Source: Thiothrix sp. UBA5583
GTDB lineage: Bacteria; Pseudomonadota; Gammaproteobacteria; Thiotrichales; Thiotrichaceae
Reading direction: 5' to 3'
DNA length: 64,000 nucleotides
NCBI GenBank assembly: GCA_002425225.1
Contig: DILV01000030.1
Coordinates: forward strand, 1-64,000
In this document: one piece after another, positions 20,101 through 27,840 of the stretch
How the letters are laid out: every line of letters begins with the position of its first letter
Position numbering within the stretch: position 1 is the first letter of the stretch
The notes under the pieces: model-generated
The model's database searches: none
Told to the model about the DNA's origin: nothing
Seen by the model: only the letters and a program-made list of their open reading frames with translations
Position numbers and translations under genes: made by a program

Positions 20101-23100
20101 CGTTCTGGCTCAGGACAAGGTAACGCTGGTATGGGATGCCCAGCCCTTGGTGACACAATACCGCATTTACCGGGATGGAAACTTGCTGGCTACCAGTAAT
20201 ACCACTTCAGTAACAGATAGTGGTGTGCGGGCAACCAGCAGCTATGTGTACACTGTTACGGCGGTCTGGTCGAATGGGCGGGAATCACGTCCTGCCAGTC
20301 TGGCGGTGACTGTCCCGGATACGCAGATGCCTGCGGCTCCCACCAAACTGGCAGTCAAGGCCATGACACCATTATCAGTCACACTGGAATGGTTGCCATC
20401 GACCGATAATATTGCCATCAGGAATTACCGTGTCCTGCGCAACAATGTGCAGATTGGTGAATCCAGTGATAGCGGGTTTGTGGATAGCAGCATCAGCAGT
20501 GCGGGCAAGTATTCTTACAAGATCGTGGCGGTTGATACGTCAGGGAACCTGTCGCCAGCTTCCGCAGCCTTGGTTGTGACTACCAGGGATACAACAGGAC
20601 CAACCATTCCGACCGGTTTGACGGCTGAGGTCGTTGCCCCGACCCGGATTGCTCTGAGCTGGGAGGCCGCAACAGACAACGTAGGGGTAACTGGCTACCG
20701 TATCCTGCGGGATGGCGTAGCGCTGGGGACAACGACCCAGCTTGCCTTCACGGATGACAAAGCGCAGCAGGGTACTCTCTATCGTTACCAGATTGCAGCA
20801 CTGGATGCGGTAGGCAATGCTTCCGCACCTTCGACAACAGTGGAAGTTACCAGCGGGGATGCCACTGCACCGGGAATGCCCCCTAACCTGACTGCGCAGG
20901 TCAATACCGCACAGCATGTGCGTTTGCAGTGGGATGCTGCCATTGACAACAAGGGTGTGAGCAAATACCGCATCATGCGCAATGGGCGTTTGCTGGGCAT
21001 GACGGATCATCTGGGGTATACCGATGAAACGGTCAAGACTGGTCAATCCTATACCTATACGGTCAAGGCTGAGGATGTTGCCGGGAATGTTTCCCTCGAC
21101 AGCATTCCAGTCACCATCAGCGTGGACGGCATTTGTGAATCTACCCAGTTGTATTACAAGCAGCAGGTAGAAAGCCTGATGGGGAACTGTACGACCTGCC
21201 ACGTCTCGGGCGGCATGGGGCAGAATACCCGTTTCATCCTGTCGACTGCACCGGATGCTTCCAGCCGTAATCTGGGGGCAATCAATGCCATTACCCAGCT
21301 TTTGGGCAAGCAAACCGTGCTGGACAAGGTAAGTGGCGGCTTGGCACACGGTGGTGGTGCAGTGTTTGCCAAGACTTCCAGTGAATACAGGGCGCTTGCC
21401 AATTTGTTGGGACAATTGGCGACACCGGGGCAATGTACTTCGGTGGTTGATCCGAATGAACCTGTCCTGACGGCATCTATCGCTGCCAATTGCGCCAGTT
21501 GCCACGGCACGGATGGCATCAGTGCAGGCCCGGCAACGCCCGGCATCGGCGGGATGAGCAAGCAGTATCTGGCGAAAGTGATGGGCGATTATCAGACAGG
21601 TGCTCGCTCCTCAACCGTCATGGGGCGGATTGCCAAGGGCTTCTCGGTTGATGAGGTTAGTCGCTTATCCGAGTTTTTCTCCCAGCAGCCGTATGTGGCA
21701 GCCGGGCAGACTACTGATGCTACTCTGGTGGCGCGTGGCAAGTCGTTGCATGAGCAATATTGCGCATCCTGTCATATCGCCAGCGGGCGTGATGCTAGCT
21801 TTACGGGAACCCGGCTGGCAGGGCAGTGGAAACCTTACCTGCACGCTACCTTGAAGGACTATGCACAGGAGCGTAACCAGTCAAGCAGCGGAATGCTGGA
21901 AAAAATGCGTTCCCTGTATGCCGCCGAAGGTGATGATGGCATTGCAGCACTGGCAGAGTTTTATGCCAGCAATTCACAAGATGCGACTCCGCCAAGCAAG
22001 CCGCAGGATGTGGATGCGGTTTCTTACAGCCCGACCAGCGTGACTCTGACATGGACGGATTCTTCCGATGATTGGGGCATCCTGTATTACGACGTTTATC
22101 GGGATGGTGTGCGGATAGGCCGCACCCGTTTCAATACTTTCACAGACATGGGGCTGAAAGCAGGCAACTACCATTACACGGTGGTTGCGGTGGATATTTT
22201 TGGCAACAAGTCAGTGGTCAGTGATACGGCTAGTGCGGTACTGACCAGTGATGAAGTGGCTCCAGACGGTGTGCAGTTGCTGAATTACCCGGATACCTTG
22301 CGCAAGGCCACCCTGCTGCTGCTGAACCGCTTGCCAACCCAGGTTGAGCTGGATGGGGCAAAAACCGAAGAAGCCTTCCGTTTGACCTTGCGGCAAATGA
22401 TGAATGGCAAGGGTGTGCTGGATCAGTTTGTAAATCGTGCCGGGCATGAAGTGTTCCTCAGTGGCGGAGCAGCTTGGATTGGCAGTGGTACTGGCCTGAG
22501 TGATACAGACTTCCCGGTACTGAAAACACTGACAGATGCAGAACGGAATGCTGCCAATGATGCGGTACGCAAGGAACCTGTCCTGCTGTTACAGCATATC
22601 ATTGCTAACAATAGACCGTGGACGGAAATCCTGACGGCCGACTACACCGTCATGAACCCGCAACTGGCGAAAGCGGTAGGGGCGAAACCTGTCAGTGGCG
22701 GCTTTGCCAATCCGGCAGATCCCAAGGAAGTACGTCCGGTCAGGATTCCGCAACTGTCAGCACGTTTCCCCGGTAAGGCGTTTGCCCATGCAGGGGTACT
22801 GAGCAGCAATGCGTGGCTGTCACGTTTCCCCACCACGGATACCAACCGCAACCGGCATCGGGCATCGAAGTTGTACAAGCAGTTTTTGGCGCTGGATATT
22901 GAAGCCTTGGCGCAACGCCCGCTGGATGACAGCAAGAATGGCGACTATCGGGTTCCCACCATGCAGAATCCGAATTGTATGGTTTGCCATACCATCATGG
23001 AGCCGGTGGCGGGTGCATTCCGCGACTGGGGTGCGAACAGCCGTTTCTGGCAGAATTTTGATGGTGTAAATGGTGGCAAGGATTCCCTCGCCAGTGTCTA

Positions 23101-25225
23101 CAAGTCAGGCAGTTATCCGCTCGACCATAACGGGCAGCCTTGGTATCACAGCGGTGATACCTGGTATCGGGACATGTTCCCGACCGGGTTCAACAACCGT
23201 ACTGCTCCCGGTGATTATGGCGTGTTTGGAGGGAAAACTTGGGTAAGCTCCGCTAATCTGCTGACTAGCCCTTCTGCCGAAAACGGTATCGCAGGCTGGA
23301 CAGTCAGCCGGGGTATGCTGGAAGCCAGTAACACGGCAGGTTGTGCGAAGATTCCGCGTACTCCCAAAACAGGTAGTTACCTGTATCAGCTTGGTTCCTG
23401 CAATACCCCGCTGAATGAAACACTGGCATGGCAGGATGTGGACATAACAGCGTCAGCAATAGCCGTGGATCAGGGCAAAGCCGAAGTTGATTTCGGTGCT
23501 TATTTCAGCTCCTTGAACAGTCGGGATACGCCATCCCTGTGGGTGGAATATTTGGATAAAAGTGGCAAAGCGCTGGGTAGGTCCAGCGTGCTGACGGATA
23601 AAACCTCTTGGACGTGGGTCAACAAAACGGCAACACAGGTTGTCCCCAAGCTGACTCGTAAGTTGCGTTTTACCGTACAGGGTTTGCGTTCCACCGTATC
23701 TTGGGCAGACAAATATACGGATGCTTATCTGGATGACCTGTTCCTGATCTTGCGAACCCCTGATCCCAATGCACTGACAGTCACTACGGCCAAGGATAGC
23801 CTGCAATGGTTGGCTAGCCAGATGGTGCGGGATCCACGTTTTGCCAAGGGTGGGGTGTATTTCTGGTACAAGCCACTGTTCAAACGTGAGCCGCTGAAAG
23901 CGCCAGTCGATCCGGCAGCACCCGGTTACGCTACCCAGATGGCAGCTTATAATGCACAGGATGAAATCCTGGAGCAAATGGCCAAACGTTTTGCTTACGA
24001 TCAGGGTAATGGTGCGTGGAACGTCAAGGATTTGCTGGTTGATATGGTTGCCAGCCCGTTGTTCCGTGCCAGGGCAGGCAATCTGTCGGCAGAGCAGGAA
24101 ACCGCATTGCCGGACACAGGTTTGGCACGCTTGCTGACACCGGAAGAACTCAATGCCAAGGTCAAATCCCTGACCGGTACAGACTGGTATCCATTCCGCC
24201 CCGAAAATGCCTGGGGTAGCAGCATGGGTGTGTTCTACGGCGGTTTTGACGGCGGCAGGCTGCAAAGTAAGCCTAATACCGACATGAACAGCCTGATGGG
24301 TAATATCCCTGAGCGTATGGCGGTGGAACTCAGTTGCAATGCCGTGGCAGATGATTTCCGTCTGGCTGCTGCCAGCCGCAAACTGTTCCCTTATGTGGAA
24401 CCGACCGATACGCCGGTTTATGAGGAAATTGATACATCGGTACTCAATCTGCTGGCGAATCCGGGTGCGGAAAGTGGCATGGAAGGCTGGACAGTGGAAC
24501 AGGGTACTGTCCGGATCTTGTCTGGCAAGCCCAATACCTGCGATGGCGGCCCTTCCATCAAGAGTGGTACGGCAATTTTCAACCCCGGTAGCATTTGCAG
24601 CAATCCAACCCCGTTGGGCTTGCTGTACCAGAAAGTGGATGTGAATGCCTGGGCTGATGAAATTGATGGCGGGCAGTCCAGAGCCATGTTTGGCGCAGCC
24701 TTGCGGGGCTGGGGAACCAATAACGATGAAGCCAGCGTTTACCTTAGCTTCCGCGATGCTGCTGACAACGAGTTGGGAACCAGCCAGACCTTGGTCAGCA
24801 GAGAAGGCTACTGGAAGACCGAATTGTCTTACGTCGGTATCCCAGCGCAGACCCGCAGCATTCGTTTCTACATGCAGGGCAAGCGTATTGATACCAGCAG
24901 CAACCCGAACAATGATTCGTTTGTGGATGATGCCTACCTGCGGGTAGTGACACCGGATGACAATTACATGCCAGCCGGAGAAAAACGGGTACGCGCCAAC
25001 CTGCAATACCTGTACCGCCAGTTCCTGAACGAAAAATTGGCGGTGGATGACCCGGAAATTACCCGCAGCTTCAATCTGTTCAGTGATGTCTGGACTAACC
25101 GGAATGACAGCGGTAATGCAGCCTGCCGTCTGTATTCATCGTGGGAAGACCCGAACTACACCAAACGGGCCTGGGGTGTGGTGATGCTGTACCTGATGAA
25201 CGATGCCCGTTTCCTGCATGAATAG
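14153..25225 (+). CDS. Giant secreted PA14/FN3 protein with an embedded FccA-like di-haem cytochrome
   Basis: One uninterrupted ORF of 3,690 residues. The start at 14153 has a GAGGGA ribosome binding site and gives a Sec signal peptide (hydrophobic IILNGLLPVFLFLG, cleavage near residue 38). Approximate domain order: unassigned N-terminal region (40-495); 11 PA14-like domains (500-1972), domains 3-11 each opening with a C-x7/8-C pair and containing DDGVRVWVDD-type cores; four FN3 domains (1975-2328); a mono-haem segment (CTTCH, 2346); an FccA-like di-haem cytochrome (2436-2611, CASCH at 2447 and 2537); a fifth FN3 (2612-2700); a DUF1588/PSD1-like region with CMVCH (2942); and two jelly-roll modules starting near LLTSPSAENG and LLANPGAESG. 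It heads an operon with a DUF1501 gene and fccB. The likely role is an extracellular or periplasmic electron-transfer scaffold for sulfide oxidation; this is inference. Confidence 0.9.
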   Translation: MKVCNERVRGLRSSRLLQRIILNGLLPVFLFLGSATASPLDPSGSHAYSLYPVDGSLEKISSLHRIALQQLNDPASIAQAASNALAVTKTMPVGHRAFLNLDLDFLQIARASNVLTDANGKPLVVVTGTGGGLPDHGIWLDNGIAAVAARVGEFFKQYKALGGTVDFVSLDYRALALTAADIKAAGEASGDLAAYLLAIQNDSRFTSVQTQLGFTDLASMYAGDAQASSCQQTWDAVMKARMAAYLNQAFYTPLRTYFGAAQVVARDQAYYSSSIPIPGENPKAGAYVGTGQSKTLSGQMPATGFTINQTAYAATPFNAFRYETNRLRGMAMAFSQPRPLYPYLTGKGQTALADGYAPLLAESDLYQEMLLHAGLSGARKFVYMNNNQSGTDDALVNKVFREFDQQVGTAATTRLADNGVDWAQPFVLTPASTASGRVWRFTPELVAGADINAMVESVYPARFALNTGLKVTVPDARVQNLAEPVSAQGIWLKEETSAEVLSCPQLGAGQSCVAYYKGGDVAVQPALMLEQPATLDDSGSSTPLFVKNWLAGGPDAGIGGDGFTAQYNAAFNVLGGTYRFTLKADDSVRLWVDDALVLDGSAAAAVSARTLTTDVSLTPGTHRVRLQYTDLAYNAQVDLSVKRLACSLADDKLCLTFIDKTGKTLITDTTPTQTSNGIQFDFSKFRFPDGIDLSSGLLLRWDGMFQVAATGDYAFEIRHGLGALKIWVDGALLYESSGYSANNISQALKNLSAGSHRIQVELKAVPGSYLNMSWNAALVDCATVPQGSFCGEFFDNMTLAGSAKRFQATNNINFDWGSLPPVAGGTIPADKFSARWVGDFVFENANYTFTTTSDDGVRVWLDDRLIIDSWRDQWNGLNKQGVLVSAGQHRVTMEYYENGGGALAKLDWQKATSGCTSIPENKFCGEYYANNGVADAAVKVDEVAQIDFAWKDGSPYPEVPVDKFSARWQGMFEFAADKYRFIAKADDGVRVWVDDKLIIDQWSADANREYVYDLPLSAGKHLIKYEYRDNGGWASARLSWEKMAGCSGAPLNSFCGTFFAGDALAGDVLRTQQVAALNFNWADRPMQGVPADMFSARWEGTFDFPASGYYRFNAEMDDGVQVWVDGQPVISQWSSDWRWPGKAQATPFIEAGQHVVKVEYRERYGTAALKLGWQLVEGCGAVPDNAFCMMLFNNQALEGLPVQVLKTPATIDYAWANAQPEPMVSSDGFSVRWVGKVNFEESLYRFVTDFDDGAKVWVDGELLLDGWNSTSPYNGKYRKLKQMTAGLHDIRVEYRDVSSTATAKLFWEKAPDCSVVPEGKFCATIYDGKDLTVSPVDTRLDDAIDFNWVNAPMLPNYLSDNFAVRWVGDFNFEAGQYTFASTTDDGVRVWLDDQLLIDAWRDQGATTYKKAVAVSAGKHRVRMEYYDRSSTASAKLVWVKNTGCSSVPEGQFCAEYYNNTDLFDDPAKVQNETAINYEWKDASPLAGVNPDQFSVRWVGDFELAGDYRFVAQADDRMRVWVDGNLLIDAWDSNDGKEQFKDVSLSAGKHRIKMEMREYGGWARAKLFWEERKECSGIPDNSFCGSFFAGDALVGTAVRTQATPSLNFDWGANRPMHGVGSELFSARWEGRFNFNEGYYRFSGDVDDGIRVWLDDVLLIDQWSKDWQWQGKVQVVPYVSKGAHVVKVEYRETYGDARIRFGWEEVNGCASTPDNLFCMELFNNKDLSGFARQVMKADAINFDWQAGSPDPLVLKDGFSVRWTGNIQFEQGLYRFLTDVDDGVRLWVDDVEVMNVWTPQSPWYGKQRKLQTMTAGLHKVRVEYREEWGSAKAKVWWEKAPDCSAEVPQGKFCTSFYNTRDLTGTVVDNRYDDAVNFDWKGNSPQNGVNADNFSARWQGQFDFAEGEYTFTVRSDDGFRLWVDNEKLIDAWKNQSATTYTKRIFLTGGNHVVKAEYYDATGTAVAQLSWKAEQLSEPQIPASLRTTVLAQDKVTLVWDAQPLVTQYRIYRDGNLLATSNTTSVTDSGVRATSSYVYTVTAVWSNGRESRPASLAVTVPDTQMPAAPTKLAVKAMTPLSVTLEWLPSTDNIAIRNYRVLRNNVQIGESSDSGFVDSSISSAGKYSYKIVAVDTSGNLSPASAALVVTTRDTTGPTIPTGLTAEVVAPTRIALSWEAATDNVGVTGYRILRDGVALGTTTQLAFTDDKAQQGTLYRYQIAALDAVGNASAPSTTVEVTSGDATAPGMPPNLTAQVNTAQHVRLQWDAAIDNKGVSKYRIMRNGRLLGMTDHLGYTDETVKTGQSYTYTVKAEDVAGNVSLDSIPVTISVDGICESTQLYYKQQVESLMGNCTTCHVSGGMGQNTRFILSTAPDASSRNLGAINAITQLLGKQTVLDKVSGGLAHGGGAVFAKTSSEYRALANLLGQLATPGQCTSVVDPNEPVLTASIAANCASCHGTDGISAGPATPGIGGMSKQYLAKVMGDYQTGARSSTVMGRIAKGFSVDEVSRLSEFFSQQPYVAAGQTTDATLVARGKSLHEQYCASCHIASGRDASFTGTRLAGQWKPYLHATLKDYAQERNQSSSGMLEKMRSLYAAEGDDGIAALAEFYASNSQDATPPSKPQDVDAVSYSPTSVTLTWTDSSDDWGILYYDVYRDGVRIGRTRFNTFTDMGLKAGNYHYTVVAVDIFGNKSVVSDTASAVLTSDEVAPDGVQLLNYPDTLRKATLLLLNRLPTQVELDGAKTEEAFRLTLRQMMNGKGVLDQFVNRAGHEVFLSGGAAWIGSGTGLSDTDFPVLKTLTDAERNAANDAVRKEPVLLLQHIIANNRPWTEILTADYTVMNPQLAKAVGAKPVSGGFANPADPKEVRPVRIPQLSARFPGKAFAHAGVLSSNAWLSRFPTTDTNRNRHRASKLYKQFLALDIEALAQRPLDDSKNGDYRVPTMQNPNCMVCHTIMEPVAGAFRDWGANSRFWQNFDGVNGGKDSLASVYKSGSYPLDHNGQPWYHSGDTWYRDMFPTGFNNRTAPGDYGVFGGKTWVSSANLLTSPSAENGIAGWTVSRGMLEASNTAGCAKIPRTPKTGSYLYQLGSCNTPLNETLAWQDVDITASAIAVDQGKAEVDFGAYFSSLNSRDTPSLWVEYLDKSGKALGRSSVLTDKTSWTWVNKTATQVVPKLTRKLRFTVQGLRSTVSWADKYTDAYLDDLFLILRTPDPNALTVTTAKDSLQWLASQMVRDPRFAKGGVYFWYKPLFKREPLKAPVDPAAPGYATQMAAYNAQDEILEQMAKRFAYDQGNGAWNVKDLLVDMVASPLFRARAGNLSAEQETALPDTGLARLLTPEELNAKVKSLTGTDWYPFRPENAWGSSMGVFYGGFDGGRLQSKPNTDMNSLMGNIPERMAVELSCNAVADDFRLAAASRKLFPYVEPTDTPVYEEIDTSVLNLLANPGAESGMEGWTVEQGTVRILSGKPNTCDGGPSIKSGTAIFNPGSICSNPTPLGLLYQKVDVNAWADEIDGGQSRAMFGAALRGWGTNNDEASVYLSFRDAADNELGTSQTLVSREGYWKTELSYVGIPAQTRSIRFYMQGKRIDTSSNPNNDSFVDDAYLRVVTPDDNYMPAGEKRVRANLQYLYRQFLNEKLAVDDPEITRSFNLFSDVWTNRNDSGNAACRLYSSWEDPNYTKRAWGVVMLYLMNDARFLHE
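16895..18481 (+). repeat. PA14 four-domain block, copy A
   Basis: Four consecutive PA14-like domains beginning at Cys codons 16895, 17288, 17687 and 18089. Each domain has a counterpart in the next block at the same rank, displaced by 1,581-1,587 bp. Domain-specific markers, such as FFAGDAL in the second domain and GKYRKLKQMTAGLH in the third, show that the unit of duplication was four domains, not one. Confidence 0.85.
18482..20060 (+). repeat. PA14 four-domain block, copy B
   Basis: Second copy of the four-domain block, with Cys codons at 18482, 18872, 19271 and 19670. Markers shared with copy A include FFAGDAL (second domain), GKQRKLQTMTAGLH (third) and ATTYTKR (fourth). The protein copies have diverged clearly, so the duplication is not recent. 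The PA14 domain at 16493 resembles the fourth-rank domains and may be a remnant of an earlier copy. Confidence 0.85.
21460..21984 (+). other. FccA-like di-haem cytochrome domain inside the giant protein
   Basis: Residues about 2436-2611 align along their whole length with my recollection of FccA, the cytochrome subunit of Allochromatium flavocytochrome c. Two CASCH haem sites are at 21491-21505 and 21761-21775. The stretch STVMGRIAKGFS carries the probable Met ligand of haem 1, and SSGMLEKM that of haem 2. LAGQWKPYL and the closing AEGDDGIAALAEFYASNSQ also match. FN3 domains flank the wider cytochrome region. The comparison is from memory, so percent identity is not stated. Confidence 0.85.
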
Positions 25226-25247
25226 GCACAAGGGAAGGAGTGAACAC

Positions 25248-26528
25248 ATGAATAGACGTAACTTCCTGAAACTGCTGATGGCAAGCGGGTTGGCAGGCAC
25301 GTTTGCTACCAGTGGGCGTAGCGCACAGGCTGCCAGCCTGCATACCGGTAAGGTGCTGCTGACTCTGCATCTAGGCGGTGGCTGGGATCACAGCTCATTT
25401 TCTGATCCACGCGAGAATACTGCCATCAACCGTTGGGCCAGCAGCCAGAAAGCCGGTGGCGCTGGCAATCTGCGTTATGCACCAATGGCGGAGAATGCCG
25501 CATTTTTCAACAAGTATTACAACCACATGCTGGTATTGAATGGTATCGACATTCAAACCAATGGGCATGAAGCGGCGAGCCGTACCCGTAATACCGGCAA
25601 CCTGATGGATGGTTTCCCTTCGACCAATGAGCTGTTTGCAGCCATTGTCGGCAGTGGTTTACCGATGCCGTTTGTGCGTCAGGGAGGTTTTGATGGTACG
25701 GTTGGCATTACACCGTTTACGGCACTGCCTGACGAAAGTCTGCTGCGCACACTGGCAAACCCCAATTTCTATTACGATGCCAAAACCTATTACGCCCCTT
25801 CGCATCTGGATTTGCTGCACCGTTATCAACAGGAGCGGCTGGTGACACAGCAAGGGCAAGCGGACAACCTGCCACGCTGGCAGCGCAAGCTGGATGAACT
25901 GCAACGGGCACGTGGGGGCAGCGCGGAAATCAAATCCCTGAGTGCAGCATTGCCCGGTGCGCTGGATACCAATGATTTGCAAGGGATACGGCGTAATGGC
26001 ATCCGGGAACTGCACATGTTTCTGGTGCTGGCGGCGGCAGGTCTGACTGCGACCGGCAGCTTTGGCACGGGGGGCTGGGATTCGCACGGGAATCATGATG
26101 CAGCCCACACCAATACCATGACCGAGATGGCTCGTCTGCTGGATTATCTATGGACAAAAGCTGAAAGCATGGGCATGGCTGATCGCCTGATTGTGCATGT
26201 CACCTCGGATGTGGGGCGAACCCCCAGTTACAATTCCACCAATGGCAAGGATCACTGGTCATTGGGCAGTGATTTCATCATGGCGAAAAACGCACCGTGG
26301 GCAAACCGCATTGCCGGTATCAGTGGCCCGGTACATGAACGGGTCAAAATCAACCCAAATACCTTGCTGCCGGACACTAACGGCATCTATTTGCAGACCA
26401 AACATGTTCACACCGAACTGCGCAAGCTGCTGGGCATAGACACCCATCCGCTGGCACAACGCTATGACCTGAAAGCCGAAAGCATGGCTCTGTTCAACCC
26501 CGCCGTTTCCAGCGGAATCACGGTTTAG
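25248..26528 (+). CDS. Tat-exported DUF1501 protein
   Basis: A 426-residue protein with a twin-arginine signal (NRRNFLKLLMASGLAG) and a DUF1501 body. Characteristic stretches are LTLHLGGGWDHSSF, GTGGWDSHGNHD, VTSDVGRTPSYN and GKDHWSLGSDF, the last two corresponding to the SEFGRT and GTDHG motifs usual in the family. DUF1501 proteins have an alkaline-phosphatase-like fold but no established reaction; in planctomycetes they pair with large cytochrome/PSD1 proteins. Here it starts 22 bp after the giant cytochrome-bearing gene, behind GGAAGGAG, and 10 bp precedes fccB, so the three form one operon. The start at 25248 is chosen for its ribosome binding site and Tat motif. Confidence 0.85.
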   Translation: MNRRNFLKLLMASGLAGTFATSGRSAQAASLHTGKVLLTLHLGGGWDHSSFSDPRENTAINRWASSQKAGGAGNLRYAPMAENAAFFNKYYNHMLVLNGIDIQTNGHEAASRTRNTGNLMDGFPSTNELFAAIVGSGLPMPFVRQGGFDGTVGITPFTALPDESLLRTLANPNFYYDAKTYYAPSHLDLLHRYQQERLVTQQGQADNLPRWQRKLDELQRARGGSAEIKSLSAALPGALDTNDLQGIRRNGIRELHMFLVLAAAGLTATGSFGTGGWDSHGNHDAAHTNTMTEMARLLDYLWTKAESMGMADRLIVHVTSDVGRTPSYNSTNGKDHWSLGSDFIMAKNAPWANRIAGISGPVHERVKINPNTLLPDTNGIYLQTKHVHTELRKLLGIDTHPLAQRYDLKAESMALFNPAVSSGITV

Positions 26529-26538
26529 GAGACGCAAC

Positions 26539-27831
26539 ATGACAACAACAAGCCGTCGTCATTTTCTCAAGACGCTGGGCGCTGGCGGGCTGGTGCTGCT
26601 GTCCGGCATTCCGGCACGTAGCTGGGGTGCGAATGCCAATGTGGTCATCATTGGTGGTGGCACGGGTGGTGCAACCGCTGCCAAATACCTGAAACTGGCT
26701 GACCCCAGCATCAACGTTACCCTGATTGAAAAAAATGCCTACTACTACACCTGTTACATGAGCAACGAAGTGCTCAGCGGCGGGCGTAGCCTCGATTCCC
26801 TGAAATTCGGCTACGAAGGCTTGCAAAAGCGTGGTATCAATGTAGTGCAGGCCGAAGTGACTGCCATTGATGCTGCGGGGAAACTGGTGAAAACCAGCGC
26901 AGGTGATTTCCCCTATGACCGCTGTATCGTTGCACCGGGGATCGACTACCGCTATGAAACGGTGGAAGGCTACAGGGCCGACATTGCCGAACAGATTCCT
27001 CATGCTTGGAAGGCGGGGGAGCAGACTTCCCTGTTGCGTTCCCAACTCGAAGCCATGCCGGACGGGGGAACCTTTGTCATGGTTGCCCCGCCCAACCCGT
27101 ACCGTTGCCCGCCCGCCCCGTATGAACGTGCCAGCCAGGTTGCCAGCTATTTCAAAAAGCACAAGCCGCGTAGCAAGGTGTTGATCCTCGACCCCAAAAC
27201 CAGTTTTACCAAGCAGGCGCTGTTTGAAGAGGGCTGGATGAAACTGTACGGTTATGGCAGCAGCAACGCCATGATTGAGTGGGTATCAGGCAGCAACCAT
27301 ACGGTGGTGCGGCTGGATGCTGCCAACCGGGCGGTGACAACCGTGGGTGGGCAAACCATAAGCGCAGGTGTACTGAACCTGATTCCGGCGCAGAAAGCGG
27401 GGGCGCTGGCATTTGCTGCCGGTTTGACCGATGCCAGTGGCTGGTGTCCGGTGGCACTGAGTAGTTTTGAATCTACCCTGCGGGAAAACATCCATGTGAT
27501 TGGGGATGCCTGTATTGCCAGTCCCTTGCCGAAATCCGGGTTTGCTGCCAATTCGGAAGCAAAAGCCTGTGCCTTGGCTGTGGCAGCATTATTGAACGGA
27601 CGTGAACCGGGCAGGACTTCGTTTGCCAACGGTTGCTACAGTCTGGTGGGGGACGATTACGCCATTTCCATTGTGGGCATCTATCGGCTGTCAGCCGATG
27701 GTTTGACGATTGAAACTGTGCCCAATTCCGGCGGGATGTCGCCACTGGCTGCTGCCGAAGAGGAACGCCTGATTGACGTGCAATACGCTTATAGCTGGTA
27801 CAACAATTTCACGCGGGATGTGTTTTTTTAA
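26539..27831 (+). CDS. fccB: Flavocytochrome c sulfide dehydrogenase, FAD subunit
   Basis: The flavoprotein that oxidises sulfide in the periplasm and passes electrons to the FccA cytochrome; 430 residues. A Tat signal (SRRHFLKTLGAGG) precedes the FAD-binding IIGGGTGGATAAKYL (37-51). Three key cysteines match the Allochromatium enzyme after subtracting a leader of about 30 residues: Cys72 in TCYMSNEVLSG (covalent FAD attachment, Cys42), Cys190 in NPYRCPPAPYERA (Cys161) and Cys366 in NGCYSLVGDDY (Cys337), the last two forming the redox disulfide. No free-standing fccA adjoins it; the only FccA-like sequence nearby is inside the giant protein two genes upstream. Confidence 0.93.
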   Translation: MTTTSRRHFLKTLGAGGLVLLSGIPARSWGANANVVIIGGGTGGATAAKYLKLADPSINVTLIEKNAYYYTCYMSNEVLSGGRSLDSLKFGYEGLQKRGINVVQAEVTAIDAAGKLVKTSAGDFPYDRCIVAPGIDYRYETVEGYRADIAEQIPHAWKAGEQTSLLRSQLEAMPDGGTFVMVAPPNPYRCPPAPYERASQVASYFKKHKPRSKVLILDPKTSFTKQALFEEGWMKLYGYGSSNAMIEWVSGSNHTVVRLDAANRAVTTVGGQTISAGVLNLIPAQKAGALAFAAGLTDASGWCPVALSSFESTLRENIHVIGDACIASPLPKSGFAANSEAKACALAVAALLNGREPGRTSFANGCYSLVGDDYAISIVGIYRLSADGLTIETVPNSGGMSPLAAAEEERLIDVQYAYSWYNNFTRDVFF

Positions 27832-27840
27832 GCCAACCAC

